From NCBI GenBank assembly GCA_963995505.1, contig OZ023194.1, positions 8,552,428 through 8,616,427 on the forward strand: a stretch of 64,000 bases of DNA. The letters are read 5' to 3'. Positions within the stretch are counted from its first letter, which is position 1. Each line of letters starts with the position of its first letter. Below, piece by piece: positions 1 to 10,339 of this stretch. Position numbers and translations under genes: made by a program. Source of the DNA: Hypericum androsaemum. Its lineage: Eukaryota; Streptophyta; Magnoliopsida; Malpighiales; Hypericaceae. Under the pieces are notes generated by a model. The model saw nothing but the letters and a program-made list of their open reading frames with translations. It had not been told where the DNA came from and searched no databases.

Positions 1-2273
1 TTTATAAAGCTCTAGAGTTGATCTAATAAACCTGAGTGGTTAATATACTTTTTGGGAACAAAACCAACATTGTTAATGTTGATGGAGGTTGCCAAGTGGT
101 TACTATAAAGTAGAGGTTATTATGGTTGTGAATTTTTTGGAAAATATTCTTTTAATAATATAACCGACACTATTAGTGTTGATGACTTGAGATTGCCAAA
201 GTGCAATAGCCATTAGCTAAATACAAAGCTATTAATAGAAAAACTAATATATTAGGTTAATGTGGTTAAGCATGCTAAAAGATGGATTAATATCCATAGA
301 ATGTGTGAAGTCAGAGTAGATATGGCCAATCCTCTGACGTAACCCTTGTGAAAAAGGATGTGTAAACATCGAGGAGAATGGGACTTAATCCAAATTGCTA
401 GATTAACGGTGTTGGAAACCCAACCTTTGTGATTGGAGATCCCATGAAGAAGGTTCATATGGGTAATAACAAGTCACGAGTTAATCACTCTAGTACTAAA
501 ATTTAGTCCCTTTCCTATGATGTGGGTGTAAGAGTACTAGTTTGCACTGTTGTAAGATAAGCTTGAAAGTTTTTAATGATCTCGTAGCCCTTAAAAAGGG
601 TGGTGTATAAAGTGCAATATACACTTGATGAGGTTACCTATATGGGTGTCAAGTGGAGCCGCTCGTATGAGATTGTGGCTTAATCTCTGGAGCACTCATG
701 AATTACCAGGTTGCGCGCATGGCCGTTTTAGCGCGGAACAACAAAAACGACAAGAACTGCAGGGGTGAGGTGTGGCTTGTAGGGTTCAGGTATACAACAT
801 AGTGATCATGATTCATGGAAGTTAAGATAACTTCATCATGACACTTGTATAATTTCCCTATAAGTCTAAGGTCTGGTTCATATTCTGCGAGACACCAGTG
901 CTGATGCACCTGCATCCATATAGCTACTCGAAAAATATTTCAAATTTTTCCGCTATGTATATCAGTAAAAAATATTTGAAATAGTGGGTGATTGTTGGAA
1001 AAATAGAGCAAATATTTGTGAGTAAAATGATAATTCAAAGGGAATTTTATTGGGCATAAATGATTTGAGTGGTTAATGTGAGATGTTACAAATTTGTAAT
1101 AATAGACATTAAAAATCCAAATTAAAATAGACATTTATTTAAGAAAAATTATTCATTATTTTTTTAGGTTTTGTAACATTCATCATTTATTTGAAAATTC
1201 ATGACATTCCAAATTTATTGCATAAATTGAATCATATGTTACACAATTAAATTGTGCCAATGTCCACATTTATTTTGTCCTTTGGATATTTGCTATATAA
1301 GAAGGTTATCCTTCATTTGTGAAAGACACAACCAAGTGTACTACCTATTTGCTCCATTTTTCGATTCCGAGTACCTATACTTTGTTCTTGTTAGATTATT
1401 GGTTGCCCGTGTTCATTTAAACTCGGAAAGGTCTGTTTAATCCTGGAGAACTACACCTACCGGTGAAATAGTTCTTAAGGACAGCGTCTCCTACGCGACT
1501 CAGAACAGTTCTTGTTCCTCTTCCACCAAATTTTCCAACAAAGCTTACGGCAATGAGTTGGTGAATTTTTTACACTTATAAACTTGCCACCATTCGTGTT
1601 TTAACCGATGTGAGATTCTCAATATTAACTCATGTTGGAAATATTTGTTTATGTTTGAAAAATAAAGTTATGTCAATGTTAAAAATTGTGTTCACTTAAT
1701 TTTCAATGTTTACGGTATAGTCACTAACATTTTTCATTAATAGTCACCCATCTATAAGCTACACTTCATTGTTATTCAATAGAGAAAAGTGAAAGATTGG
1801 TAACTAACGACAAAATGTTTGAAAGTTGTGTGGCCACGAGTCTTTTTGCACCATTTTTTATCTGATATTATTGACCATACGTAGCTTTAATGCAGCTTTA
1901 GCTCTTTAGGAACAATGGGATAAGGGATAAAGTTTAGTGATTATAACAAAAAATAATTTAAAAAATATTACACATAGCAACCGAAACACTTAGAATGTCA
2001 CTTATTTACATTGTACAATTTTCATCTATTTTTTTGGTGAATTACAAAACGAGTTCTGCGTCCATGAAAAATTAACGCAAAAGAGGGAAAAAAATAAAGT
2101 TCAATGTATCGTACTAAGAAAGTTCTCTCTACCACATAAACTTGGAACTACAGATAACCAAGAACCTAAATTAATACCATTATAAACATATATAACCACC
2201 TTAGACAAATAATTTGTAAAAGTGTCAACTTAAATCAATTGACCAGAATTCTATTGTCAACGCTTATAAGCAC
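1..2273. other. AT-rich sequence without a recognisable gene
   Basis: I see no convincing coding region on either strand. The longest open frames are below 70 codons and match no family I know. The stretch at about 1,440-1,550 is less AT-rich and could be an untranslated part of an old LTR element, but I found no primer-binding site or paired LTR. Nothing here resembles the NBR1-like units that follow. Confidence 0.5.
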
Positions 2274-3120
2274 ATCTTTATGTAAATATCATCAGAAGAA
2301 GTGTTGTAATTGGTCAAGGGTTTGCAAATGTTTACGTAATCAGCTTCCAGCAGTTCCTCTTTTTTCTTTTAGTTTTTGCTTTGTTCACCTTCATAAATTG
2401 AATTTGAAATAGTGTATTACAAAAATTGTGATTCAAATATGTAATCGCAACCAAGGTTTCAAAAAATAATCCAGAGCTCGACCAATTAGACTAGTGTTAA
2501 ATAAAAATATGTATGATTGATTATATTTATTATTAAAATGTTAAATATCTATAAATATTCTCTAAATTTATTGCAAAGTTAAAATTTGTAAGCATTGAAA
2601 TCATATTCTAATCATTTTTAATTCAGCAATAATATATATTTCAAAATATTATTTTTGCTTTTTTATCAGAACGGATCAACCCGATAATATCAGCTGACCG
2701 GTCCAACCTCATCCAAGTTTTGAAGAAAAACGATCCGGAATTGGGAGAGTTGCAGTCCAGTCCAATCGCGTTTGTTAAAACCATGCACATCATCTTCAAC
2801 GGTGTTTGCGAACAAAGCTTTGCCATACAATGATATTCGTTTAATTGTTAAACTTGGAGGTAAATCTTGTAGGAAAGAGGTAAAACGGTAATAAAAAACG
2901 TGATCGTGACAAAATTCCCTAAAATGGTTCAATTTGAATTTAGAACCTTTGATCACGTGGTAACAAATCAACTGCTTTAAGAGGACGACGGGAAGCAATG
3001 TAAAACGGTTGTAAATCAATTCATCCCATCGGACAAATATGTTTTATTGAATATGCAAACTATAATATTACTAATTAATAAAACCAAATAAACTAATCAA
3101 TCTGCAATATCAACTATTGG
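2274..3120 (-). repeat. Conserved 3' flank of the NBR1-like repeat unit (locus 1 copy)
   Basis: This stretch downstream of locus 1 recurs in diverged form downstream of every other member: about 8,581-8,960, 16,295-16,680, 25,880-26,315, 28,780-28,927, 35,450-36,090 and 38,450-38,849. Shared landmarks are GTTGTAATTGGTCAAGGGTT, CAGCAGTTCCTCTTTTT, CATAAATTGAATTTGAAATA, GAACAAAG and ATTAATAAAACCAAATAAA. It shows that the duplication unit includes downstream DNA. It has no ORF of note, and in this copy it is split by an insertion at about 2,454-2,805. Confidence 0.7.
2454..2805. mobile_element. MITE-like insertion in the 3' flank of locus 1
   Basis: About 350 bp interrupts a flank that is continuous in the paralogous copy near 26,000-26,080. 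The ends carry weak inverted similarity, GGTTTCAAAAAA on the left and the complement of GTTTGTTAAAACC on the right. The interior has the GACCGGTCCAACC-type sequence common in plant foldback and hAT-like MITEs. No coding capacity and no clean target duplication were found, so the ends are approximate and the class is a guess. Confidence 0.4.
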
Positions 3121-3124
3121 CTAA

Positions 3125-3398
3125 TTAGAACGTTCTATAGATCTTCTTCACTACTTGCTGAATCCGTTGAATATATATCTTTATCAGAGCAAGAAGGATA
3201 ATTAAGGGAGACAGATTTAGGAGGGAACCAGCCCAAGGGATCATCGGTAAAGCTTTCTTTTGAGGGGCGAAAACGAAACTTAGGAGGAGGAGCATAGGAC
3301 CGATAGTCTGAAACAGGAGGAGCTCCAGCTGAAAAAGAACATGGATACGGTCCTTGATTTGAAAACGAGAACCCAAGCAGATTGTAATCTGGAGACAT
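3125..3398 (-). pseudogene. Decayed C-terminal tail region of NBR1-like locus 1
   Basis: Two overlapping open frames lie just downstream of the locus 1 stop. One (3,135-3,398) begins SPDYNLLGFSFSNQG and aligns with LMQYLIGFTFAFSG of locus 4. The other (3,125-3,376) contains GSLLNLSPLIILLALIK and aligns with the membrane tail GPSILTVSPIIIIISL of locus 4. Homology thus switches frame inside the segment, as expected after an indel. A TCTCCAG acceptor with an upstream CTAAT branch-like site at about 3,387 could make it a third exon, but I found no good matching donor. It is probably a remnant, though it could supply an alternative C-terminus. Confidence 0.5.
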
Positions 3399-3472
3399 CG
3401 AATCGAAATTAATTAGGAGAGAAACAGGTTTTAAAGAGAAATTATTGAGATAATCAAAAAATCAGTAAAGGA

Positions 3473-4564
3473 TCAGAGAGATGGAACGCCTGAAGTAAAC
3501 TTATCAACACTTGATTTCGCCTTTGACTTTGGTGAGAGGTCTTTCTGGCAACCACCCTTGGGAGCAACAGGTTCTTGAGCTGTTGGTATGGGGACCGACC
3601 CTATGCCTCGTCCTGAAGCTGATCCAACTTCGGATGAATGTATATGTTTCAGGAAAGATAATCCGAACTCGGACACACCTTCGACAATCTCATCAGCAAC
3701 TTGGCTTGACGACGATGCTTTGGACGCCAAGTCAGAATACAATTTTAAAAGCTCGTCATCCAATGTTTTGCGAATTGGATCTTGCAATGCTCGTACATGT
3801 TTCAGGCGAAATAATCCGAGCCTAGACACGCAGTCGATAATCTCACCAGCAACTTGGCTTGACGACCATGCTTTTGAAACCAAGTCAGAATACAATTTCG
3901 AAAGCACACTAGTATCTGGGACTGACTTGAGCACGGTTGGAATGTCACCACTAGACCTAGCATACGCTTTCGCACCTCTTCTATTGTTCAGAATAACATT
4001 AATCCTCATGAACTTGAGTCTCTGCGTCATAGCATCACTCAGATCATTATCATCAACCAGCGTCACTATGTCCCCATCTTCATCACCATACGTCAGCACA
4101 AGATCAGCATCCGAAGGTAAATCAAATAGGCCGAGAATCTTAGCCTTGAGCGCGACCATGTCAAGCTCCATTTCTCCATTCACCTTGACGGAAACATTGA
4201 AACGCCTAAGAGTATCTTTATATTGAACCTGCAGAATGATAGAAACAGCACGCATGTCACGATCCATATATCCGACTTCGAACAACAGATAGAAGCAACA
4301 TAAAATATCATTATTAAAATGAGAGGAATCCGAAAAGCGCCGAGCCAATTATAGTTAAATCAACACAAGAGGAAACAAAAGCCCAAAATGATAGGGAAAC
4401 TGGGAGGAAAAATCAACACCAAAGAGAAAACAGGGTTAAAAAAGTACTAAACCCTAAAAAAAATTAAACTTCACCCAATTAACCTTGACCCCAAAAAAAT
4501 CACAGCAACACCAAAATTTAAGAAAAAGGGCAGGAAGGACCTTGATGACGATGGTGGAGGCCAT
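3473..4564 (-). CDS. NBR1-like locus 1: PB1-domain protein, two exons (intact)
   Basis: Exon 1 is 4,541-4,564 (MASTIVIK, donor GTCCTT). Exon 2 is 3,473-4,228 (acceptor CTGCAG, then VQYKDTLRRF). Together they give 259 aa. Residues 1 to about 90 form a PB1 domain of the plant NBR1/Joka2 type: the basic patch has K8 and R16-R17, and the acidic OPCA loop reads DEDGDIVTLVDDNDL. PB1 domains mediate head-to-tail oligomerisation, and in NBR1 this supports selective autophagy. After PB1 comes a module found in NBR1, SKLYSDLxSKAxSSSQVA, present twice in tandem. The protein stops before the ZZ, FW and UBA domains and lacks the membrane tail of its paralogues, so it should be soluble. Exon 1 was chosen because NBR1 proteins start this way and the same exon recurs at the paralogues. 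It could act as a decoy or partner of NBR1, but that is inference. Confidence 0.72.
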
Positions 4565-4651
4565 GGCTAAGGAAAAGTAAAAGACTTTTGTCAGTTTTCA
4601 GGAACCGTAAAACCCAAAGCCCTAATTTTTACAATTGAGGGGAGATGGAAG

Positions 4652-4790
4652 GGGTTATTATATATAAATATATATAAGTAAGTAGGTGGTGGAATTATAT
4701 GCCTCCCAACGGCGTATCTGTAACTGTAAGCCGCTTTTGGATGGGGGAATTGAAGTTCGAAGAGGACTTGTGAATGCCATGGAGCCGCTT
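4652..4790 (-). promoter_or_regulatory. Promoter of locus 1
   Basis: Read on the minus strand, a TATATAATAACC TATA-like stretch lies about 90 bp upstream of the ATG at 4,564. Further upstream (4,701-4,765) is a block containing CCCATCCAAAAGCGGC and AGATACGCC. The same block sits upstream of locus 3 (about 18,265-18,345) and locus 4 (about 27,121-27,200), so the promoter was duplicated with the genes. Confidence 0.55.
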
Positions 4791-4799
4791 TTGGTGGAG

Positions 4800-5536
4800 T
4801 TAGTTTAATTTGTTTAGAAGTCCAGATATACTTTCGAGTTCAGTTCTCATCCTTAGTCATCAATAAATAAAAAATAGTTTGATTAAATCTTACTTTAATT
4901 TAACCATAATTCTAGCAGGGTTCTTCTATTTGGGAATCTAATTGTAGGCAGAAAAAATGAATTGAAGAATTTGCGTGGCGTGTGTTTGGTTTTAATGTTT
5001 TTTCATGTAAGGGAACAGTGAAGTCGTTTCACATGACAAAAAGAGAATAATCTGATTGATGAGAATAACATTTGACCAAATAGTACGAACCACAAAATAT
5101 TTTTTGAAATAGCAGAAATTCTGACTTCCGAACCATACGAACTGTTCAAATTTTGGTCTGATCGGGTGGATCGTTCAAAAATTTGACCCGAATTTATCCG
5201 ATTCATAAGGTTGAAAACAAGAAGGATATAAATTCAAGATTGGAACTTTATTTTCCTCTCTCAAAAAAATGACCGAGTCCTAATTTTTTTTCCCTCTTTC
5301 ACGAATCACGACTTCCTCGCCGATGCCCGAAGCTCAGGTACAGTTCTCTCTCTCTCTCTCTTTGAGTCCATCGCCGACCTTGGAGTCCTCAAGCTGCCGA
5401 GGGTGATGGTGATGCGGGGCTCCGACATGTGGTTGTTGGTTTGTTGTCTTTTCGGGATAAATTAATTTATAGGAAAAGAGAAAATTAAAAGGGTTGAAAG
5501 AGTAAAAAATAAAATAAAACGAAGCTTTTAGTTAGA
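4800..5536. other. Spacer between locus 1 and the tandem duplication
   Basis: No gene can be supported. A CT microsatellite lies at about 5,344-5,363. Just before it, ATGCCCGAAGCTCAG followed by GTACAG looks like a tiny first exon with a splice donor, but no second exon is visible before the duplication boundary, so I do not call a gene. Confidence 0.45.
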
Positions 5537-5537
5537 G

Positions 5538-6120
5538 AGGAGGAGGCGAGTTGAAGGAGACGATGGAATTCATTGATTAGTGTTAGTGAGGAGGAGAGTG
5601 TTAATTTGCGGGTTTTTTGTATTGGTTAGTGCGGTACACGCGACATAAAAGGAAGGGATGGAGAAGGTGGGGTTTATTTGGGTGGTTGTAGTGGTGGAAA
5701 TTATGGAGAGGAGGAGAGAGGGAGTAGGTGGAGAAGAGAATGAGAGGGGAAGATTAGGGGGGCGAGAGAGAGAGAGAGTAGAAGGAGAGGGAAAGATGTG
5801 GGGAAGAAAAGAGAAAAATAAAAAATATATATTCGAATGAGGTTCCAGAAGCTAAGAAGCATGTATGCCCTATATAATTTATTGACACGTTGTAAAAAAT
5901 GTCCGATCCGACTGGCGATCTAAACAGTCGAACCGGTCAACCCATAACCCAGAGACCAGAGAGAGTCGCGCTCCGAGTTATTTTTGAAAACCTTGATAAA
6001 GATCCGAGGGCAATTTCCCAAAATTCAATGATCACAAAACCAAAAATATTGCATGTATATCATTTCACGCATCAAATGAACATCGGTTATTGACATTGGA
6101 AAAGTTATGTGGGTTCCTTC
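5538..6120. other. GA-rich block and spacer, copy A
   Basis: This is a low-complexity purine-rich stretch (5,660-5,830, with a GA run near 5,771) followed by AT-rich DNA. The segment at about 5,897-5,995 contains AACCGGTCAACCCATAACCC and TTTTTGAAAACCTTGATAAA, typical of the ends of plant foldback or hAT-like MITEs. The open frames here arise from low complexity. The second copy is at 13,252-13,834. Confidence 0.5.
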
Positions 6121-6835
6121 GGGTTCAGATTCAATGGGAATAATGGTTGTCCCCATTGAAGGAGATCAAAGGAGATTCAATCTCAATGAGGGACAATATT
6201 GGCACATCACTTTTAATTAAACCAAGCTACAAATTATGGATAATATAGTTATGAAAATATTTCAAAAGGAAAGAAAATTTTAGCTAATTACCCCAAACCA
6301 AAATCACGTTAAATATATTAAAATTGACAACAAAAAAGGCAAAAAATTGGAGGTAAAAATCGTAAATTTACTCGAATTTAAATATTCAAATTATTTATTT
6401 CGTTCTACTGTGATATTGATATCCACCTAGTCTGATATTGATATACTTATTAGATAAAATTGGTATACTTATCCTCTGGGGTTCAGATTCAGTGAAGACA
6501 ATAGTTGTCCTGGCTGAAGGAGATCAAAGGGGATTTAATGGTAAGGAGGGGCAATATTGTCAAATCATTTTTAACTAAACTAAGCTACAAATTATGGATA
6601 ATATAGTTATGGAGATATTTCAAAAGGAAAGAAAATTCCAGCCAATTACCCCTAACCAAAATCACGTTAAATGCATTAAAATTGACAAAGAAAATGCAAA
6701 ATCCCAAAGGTAAAAATCTCATACTTACTAGAATTTAAACATTCACATTATTTATTTCGTTCTACTATGATATTGGTATCCATCTAGTCTGATATTGGTA
6801 TACTTATTATATGAAATTGGTATACTTATTCTCTG
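6121..6835. repeat. Two diverged 357-bp direct repeats, copy A
   Basis: GGGTTCAGATTC starts at 6,121 and again at 6,478, and similarity continues through TACAAATTATGGATAATATAG and AAAATCACGTTAAAT. Each unit ends in short GATATTG-rich sequence, which expands after the second unit. No coding potential. The second copy is at about 13,835-14,549. Confidence 0.75.
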
Positions 6836-7112
6836 ATATTGGTATACTTCTTCTCTGATATTGATATACTTCTACTCTGATATTGGTATACGTCTTCTCT
6901 GATATTGGTAGACGTCTTCTTTGATATATATATACTTAGTATATGATATTGGTATACTTATTCTCTAATATTGGTATACTTCTTCTCTGATATTGGTATA
7001 GTTATACTCCGATATTGGTTTCCTTCTTTGCTGATATTGATATCCATCCACTCTGATATTGGTCTACTTATTCTCTGATATTGATATACATCTTCTCTGA
7101 TATTGATATACG
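6764..7112. repeat. 22-bp minisatellite with GATATTGGTATAC core, copy A
   Basis: About 16 head-to-tail units of 22 bp share the core CTGATATTGGTATACTT with substitutions. Period 22 is not a multiple of three, so the frames crossing it are incidental. Confidence 0.9.
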
Positions 7113-7269
7113 TCGAAAACTCGGGGAAAGTTGGATGGCGAGGAAAGGCGGACGGAGAAAGTAAACCAAGGTCGGGAAGACCAAGCGACGACGACTGAAG
7201 GTACATAATCGGGGAAAGGCGGAAGGATACGGTAAACCCAGGCAACGGTGACACAGGTCAGAGACTCGG

Positions 7270-8202
7270 TATAACGCCCCGTGATCTGACCGACTGTCTC
7301 CACAGACCAACACAGATATTTTTTAGTGTGCTTTGTCCTCACTCGCACACACCCTGAAAAACTTCTCAGGAGGTCACCCATCCTGATCCTACTCCCGGCC
7401 AAATGTGTTTAACCTTGGAGTTCTCTCAAGATGTGTGCCAAAAAAGAAGGTGCACCTTGTTGATATGAATAGTACCAATCAAATCACTTAAGGCTTTCAG
7501 ACAGAACATATCATTTTCGGGGTATCACATACGAGACCGGATTGAGTGGGGACTAAAGAAAATTTGTCCATAGGTGGGGACTACATTTTGGGCCGTCAGA
7601 TTTGATTATCTTTAAATCTGATGGTCAATAACCTATCAGGTGTTATTGGTTTGCATGTGAAGTGATATTGGTTTGGAAGACGGTGGTTTACATATGAAGT
7701 GATATTGGTTTGCATGTTAAGTGATATTGGTTTGCATGTGTAGTGATATTGGTTTGAGTTAGTCCCTATAGTTAGAGACTACCCCAGTCCCCACCAAATC
7801 CACCCCCTATCACATACACCCCTCCTTAAATACACGACGACCTCGTCGCGCCAGAATTAGTCAGTCCGAGAATCCCTCGTCTTCCGGTGCGTTCGATCCC
7901 CGAACCACACCGTACTAACCGAGGTGATGCTCTGATACCAAATATAATGCCCCGTGATCTGACCGACTGTCTCCACAGACCAACACGTATTTTTTCCAGC
8001 GTGCTTTGTCCTCACTCACACGCACCCTGAAAAACTTCCGAGGAGGTCACCCATCCTGATCCTACTCCCGGCCAAACGCGTTTAACTTTGAAGATCTCTC
8101 AAGATGTGTGCCAGAAATGAAGGTGCACCTTGTTGATATGGATAGTACCAATCAAATCACTTAAGGCTTTCAGACATAACGTATCATTTTCGGGGTATCA
8201 CA
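7270..8202 (-). mobile_element. Cassandra-type TRIM retrotransposon, copy A
   Basis: Two 260-bp LTRs, 7,270-7,529 and 7,943-8,202, flank a short interior and run TGTGATACC...TTATA on the minus strand. Each LTR carries a 5S rRNA-derived core that reads TTAAACGCGTTTGGCC then AGGATGGGTGACCTCC (about 8,025-8,085), matching the 5S internal promoter boxes A and C. A primer-binding site complementary to initiator tRNA-Met (TGGTATCAGAGCATCA) lies at 7,925-7,940. A 5-bp target duplication CTCGG is at 7,265-7,269 and 8,203-8,207. No protein is encoded, as usual for TRIMs. The interior is enlarged by a nested MITE. Confidence 0.92.
7539..7801. mobile_element. MITE nested in the Cassandra interior, copy A
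   Basis: Imperfect 16-bp terminal inverted repeats, GGATTGAGTGGGGACT on the left and the complement of AGTCCCCACCAAATCC on the right, bound a 263-bp non-coding insert. A possible 3-bp target duplication ACC flanks it. The interior holds several 22-bp units with core GTGATATTGGTTTGCATG. The duplicate is at about 15,253-15,515. Confidence 0.6.
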
Positions 8203-8207
8203 CTCGG

Positions 8208-8580
8208 GGTCCAGGCTGACAGAGACTCGAGGTCGCGACTCTTCTCCCTCTCAAAACGAGTGGCGGCCAAGGCGAGGGCTGACATTGGACAGTCGAGTAG
8301 CTCTTTTCATAATGGTCTAGGATTTTTGATAGAGAGGAGAGGAGAGGCTGTATTTGGAGAGAGAGGGTAGACTTTTTGGTAATTATTTTTTGACAATTTC
8401 AAAAGAGGATGTGCGAAAAATGAGAGATTTTATTGGGATCCTTAGCTATTGTACCCTCGAATGATAATGACTATCAGATCTGAAAATGAGTTTTAATAAT
8501 TAAATCATATGGCCCAAATTTAGTCCATACCTTTGGGATGACGTTTATGTAGTGCCCAGTAAATCCAAAGCTGGTTCCTT
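8208..8580. other. Non-coding spacer after the TRIM, copy A
   Basis: I see no gene. The left part is moderately GC-rich and the right part AT-rich with GA runs. It is repeated at 15,922-16,294. It separates the TRIM from the conserved 3' flank of locus 2 (8,581-8,960). Confidence 0.5.
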
Positions 8581-8960
8581 TGGTACCAAGGTGCACTTTT
8601 TATTTTATTTTGCATTGACCACGTTCATAAATTGAATTTGAAATAAATTTAAAAAGATTGTGCGTTCAAATATCTTTAATCACAGTTATGTACGCGAACA
8701 AAGTTTTGTCTAACGATGACATTGGTTTAATTCTTAAACAAGAAGATAATTTTTATGGAAGGAAAGAGGCAAATTAGTAATATATGACGTGATGGTGACA
8801 AATTGCATAACATGCGGTAGCAAATCAACTCCTGCACAAATATGCTAAATTAAATATGAAATCATACGTTTATTAATAAACCAAATAAATTAACCAATCC
8901 ACAATTGGCATTGACTAAATAGAATACGCTAACTATCTACTACATTCTATTTTTTGTTGT
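8581..8960 (-). repeat. Conserved 3' flank of the NBR1-like unit (locus 2)
   Basis: This is the downstream flank shared by the gene cluster, recognisable by CATAAATTGAATTTGAAATAAA, a GCGAACAAAG landmark and ATTAATAAACCAAATAAATTAACC. The duplicate for locus 3 is at about 16,295-16,680. Confidence 0.7.
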
Positions 8961-9042
8961 TGCTTGAAAAGCAGATAATCATAATCAAGGAAATGATGAT
9001 AGTAATGGGAGAAATAGTTTGGATGGAGTACAAATAAGTAGA
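8961..9042 (-). pseudogene. Detached tail remnant of NBR1-like locus 2
   Basis: This is the last part of the membrane-tail coding sequence, cut off from the rest of locus 2 by the LINE at 9,043-9,773. It keeps the equivalent of the second hydrophobic segment (ATGATGATAGTAATGGGAGA on the plus strand). Compared with copy B it lacks about 28 bp, including GGACCATACGCAAAAGGTAG. Confidence 0.6.
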
Positions 9043-9773
9043 CTTGGAAGCGGGATTCTCAGTTTGCAGTCTTTACAGGCTAATGTTTAATGGCTTCACC
9101 TTTGCTGCTCCTGAAGTTCTCAGAAAAGGTTGGTCTGGTTTGATCCCGTATAAAGTCAGCTGTTTCTTATGGATGGCATTACAAGAACGAATCAAAACAA
9201 GAGATAATCTACTTCGCATCGGCATGCTTCAAAGAGAGGATTCAGCTTGTCCCCTCTGTGACCAGGACATCGAGTCTTCAAATCACTTATTCATCCACTG
9301 TCCAGTTGCCAAGAAGGTGTGGGACACATTTACTAGTTTGTTGGGCATTCATTGGTGTGCCTGTAGTTCCACCCTTCAAATCCCAAACTCATGGATTGGT
9401 CTGGTGCGTGGTAACGTCCTCAAAAAGGTGTGGTATACTCTATTTGCAGCGGATTGTTGGTGCATCTGGAAAGCAAGGAATCGTGCGGTGTTCGATGGTG
9501 AATCTCTACAGCTGAACAAACTTCTTCTACTCATTTTCCGGCGACTATCGGAATGGACTTTTTGGTCGGGACTTTCGCAACAATTCAATGGCCAAGACGT
9601 CTCTCTCTTCCTCAAGGCGATGCTGTAATTTGGTTTGTGCCTTGTGTTTCTTTTAGGTTGTAAACCTTGTTTGTGACCTCTGTTCCTTGATTGCTCTCTG
9701 TGCAATTGAGGGCTTTCACTAGATGTAAATATTATCATGGAGTAATAACATATTTATATCTTTCAAAAAAAAA
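9043..9773 (+). mobile_element. 5'-truncated L1-type LINE, copy A
   Basis: This is the 3' end of a plant non-LTR retrotransposon. The open frame (9,044-9,628) encodes the zf-RVT region downstream of reverse transcriptase: KVSCFLWMALQERIKTRDNL, then CPLCDQDIESSNHLFIHC with the CX2C...HX4-5C pattern. It ends with WCIWKARNRAVFDGE. An untranslated 3' end and a poly(A) run follow (9,765-9,775). AAGTAGA at 9,036-9,042 and 9,774-9,780 is the probable target duplication. It is inserted, in opposite orientation, in the tail of NBR1-like locus 2. Confidence 0.85.
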
Positions 9774-10258
9774 AAGTAGAAAAAAAACAAGGTATATTAA
9801 AAGAAAATGAATAGGCTGCATAGTTGGAACATCAACTTTAGCTGCTTGGGGCAGAGAGCTGTTTTGGGCGAGAGTTGTTTCTGGTTGCTTCTTTGCTTTT
9901 TTCCCTCCATCAACAGCAGTTGGTGGTGTTCCTGAAAATGCAGAGGTGAACCCAATCAGATATCGCATCAACGTCGACAGAGAAAACGTTTCGATGTAGA
10001 AGCAAGTCGCATTACCAACAGTCGGTTTCGATTTTTCGCACCCCTCCTTGGGAAGAGGCTCAGTGAGAGCATCTGAAGTCGCAACATGTGCTTTAGCCGT
10101 TGGTTTGGTGGCCGATGGAACATCTGCAGCTCCTTCCCTTTCGAGTACATCTGATCCGACTTCAGATTGTTGTACCTTTTCTAGGCAAGACGATCCCGTC
10201 TCCATATCTTCTAAGAGTTTGTCATTCTCCATTTCTCCATTCTCCTGGATGGAAGCGT
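9735..10258 (-). pseudogene. NBR1-like locus 2 (5' and 3' truncated)
   Basis: This is the remaining middle part of an NBR1-like gene. The frame starts after NGEMEN, runs through the linker (DKLLEDMETGSSC, PTAKAHVATSDA) and the conserved block CFYIETFSLSTLMRYLIGFT, and ends in hydrophobic PIHFLLIYLVFFLLFFF. The last residues come from the antisense LINE poly(A). Exon 1, the promoter and the PB1 start were removed by the roughly 1-kb deletion at 10,258, which joins it to the Copia-side sequence GGTAAATTAGATGAG. It is near-identical to locus 3 and should be non-functional. Confidence 0.8.
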
Positions 10259-10339
10259 TTGGTAAATTAGATGAGAATTTTTATATGGGCAATGCATTGA
10301 TGAGTTTGAAGTACCATTATACTCATTTATGGAGTTATT

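Noticed and set aside
3511..4226. Plus-strand frames of 104 and 212 codons opposite locus 1.
   Set aside because: They are antisense shadows of the PB1 exon. The minus strand has the PB1 pattern, splice sites and paralogues.
5658..5840. A 60-codon frame with an acidic and arginine-rich product, repeated at 13,372-13,554.
   Set aside because: The sequence is low-complexity GA-rich DNA. The frame is open because of composition, and its second copy is explained by the segmental duplication.
7068..7402. Minus-strand frames of 81-112 codons across the minisatellite and TRIM boundary, and their copies near 14,700-15,116.
   Set aside because: They cross from a 22-bp minisatellite into the LTR of a Cassandra TRIM. 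The period is not a multiple of three and TRIMs do not encode proteins.
8021..8086. A 5S rRNA gene.
   Set aside because: Only the internal-promoter part resembles 5S rRNA, and it recurs at the same place in both LTRs of a TRIM. It belongs to the Cassandra LTR and is not a functional 5S gene.
9376..9738. A minus-strand 120-codon frame at the LINE, and its copy at 17,119-17,481.
   Set aside because: It is antisense to the zf-RVT frame of the LINE, which carries the recognisable motifs.
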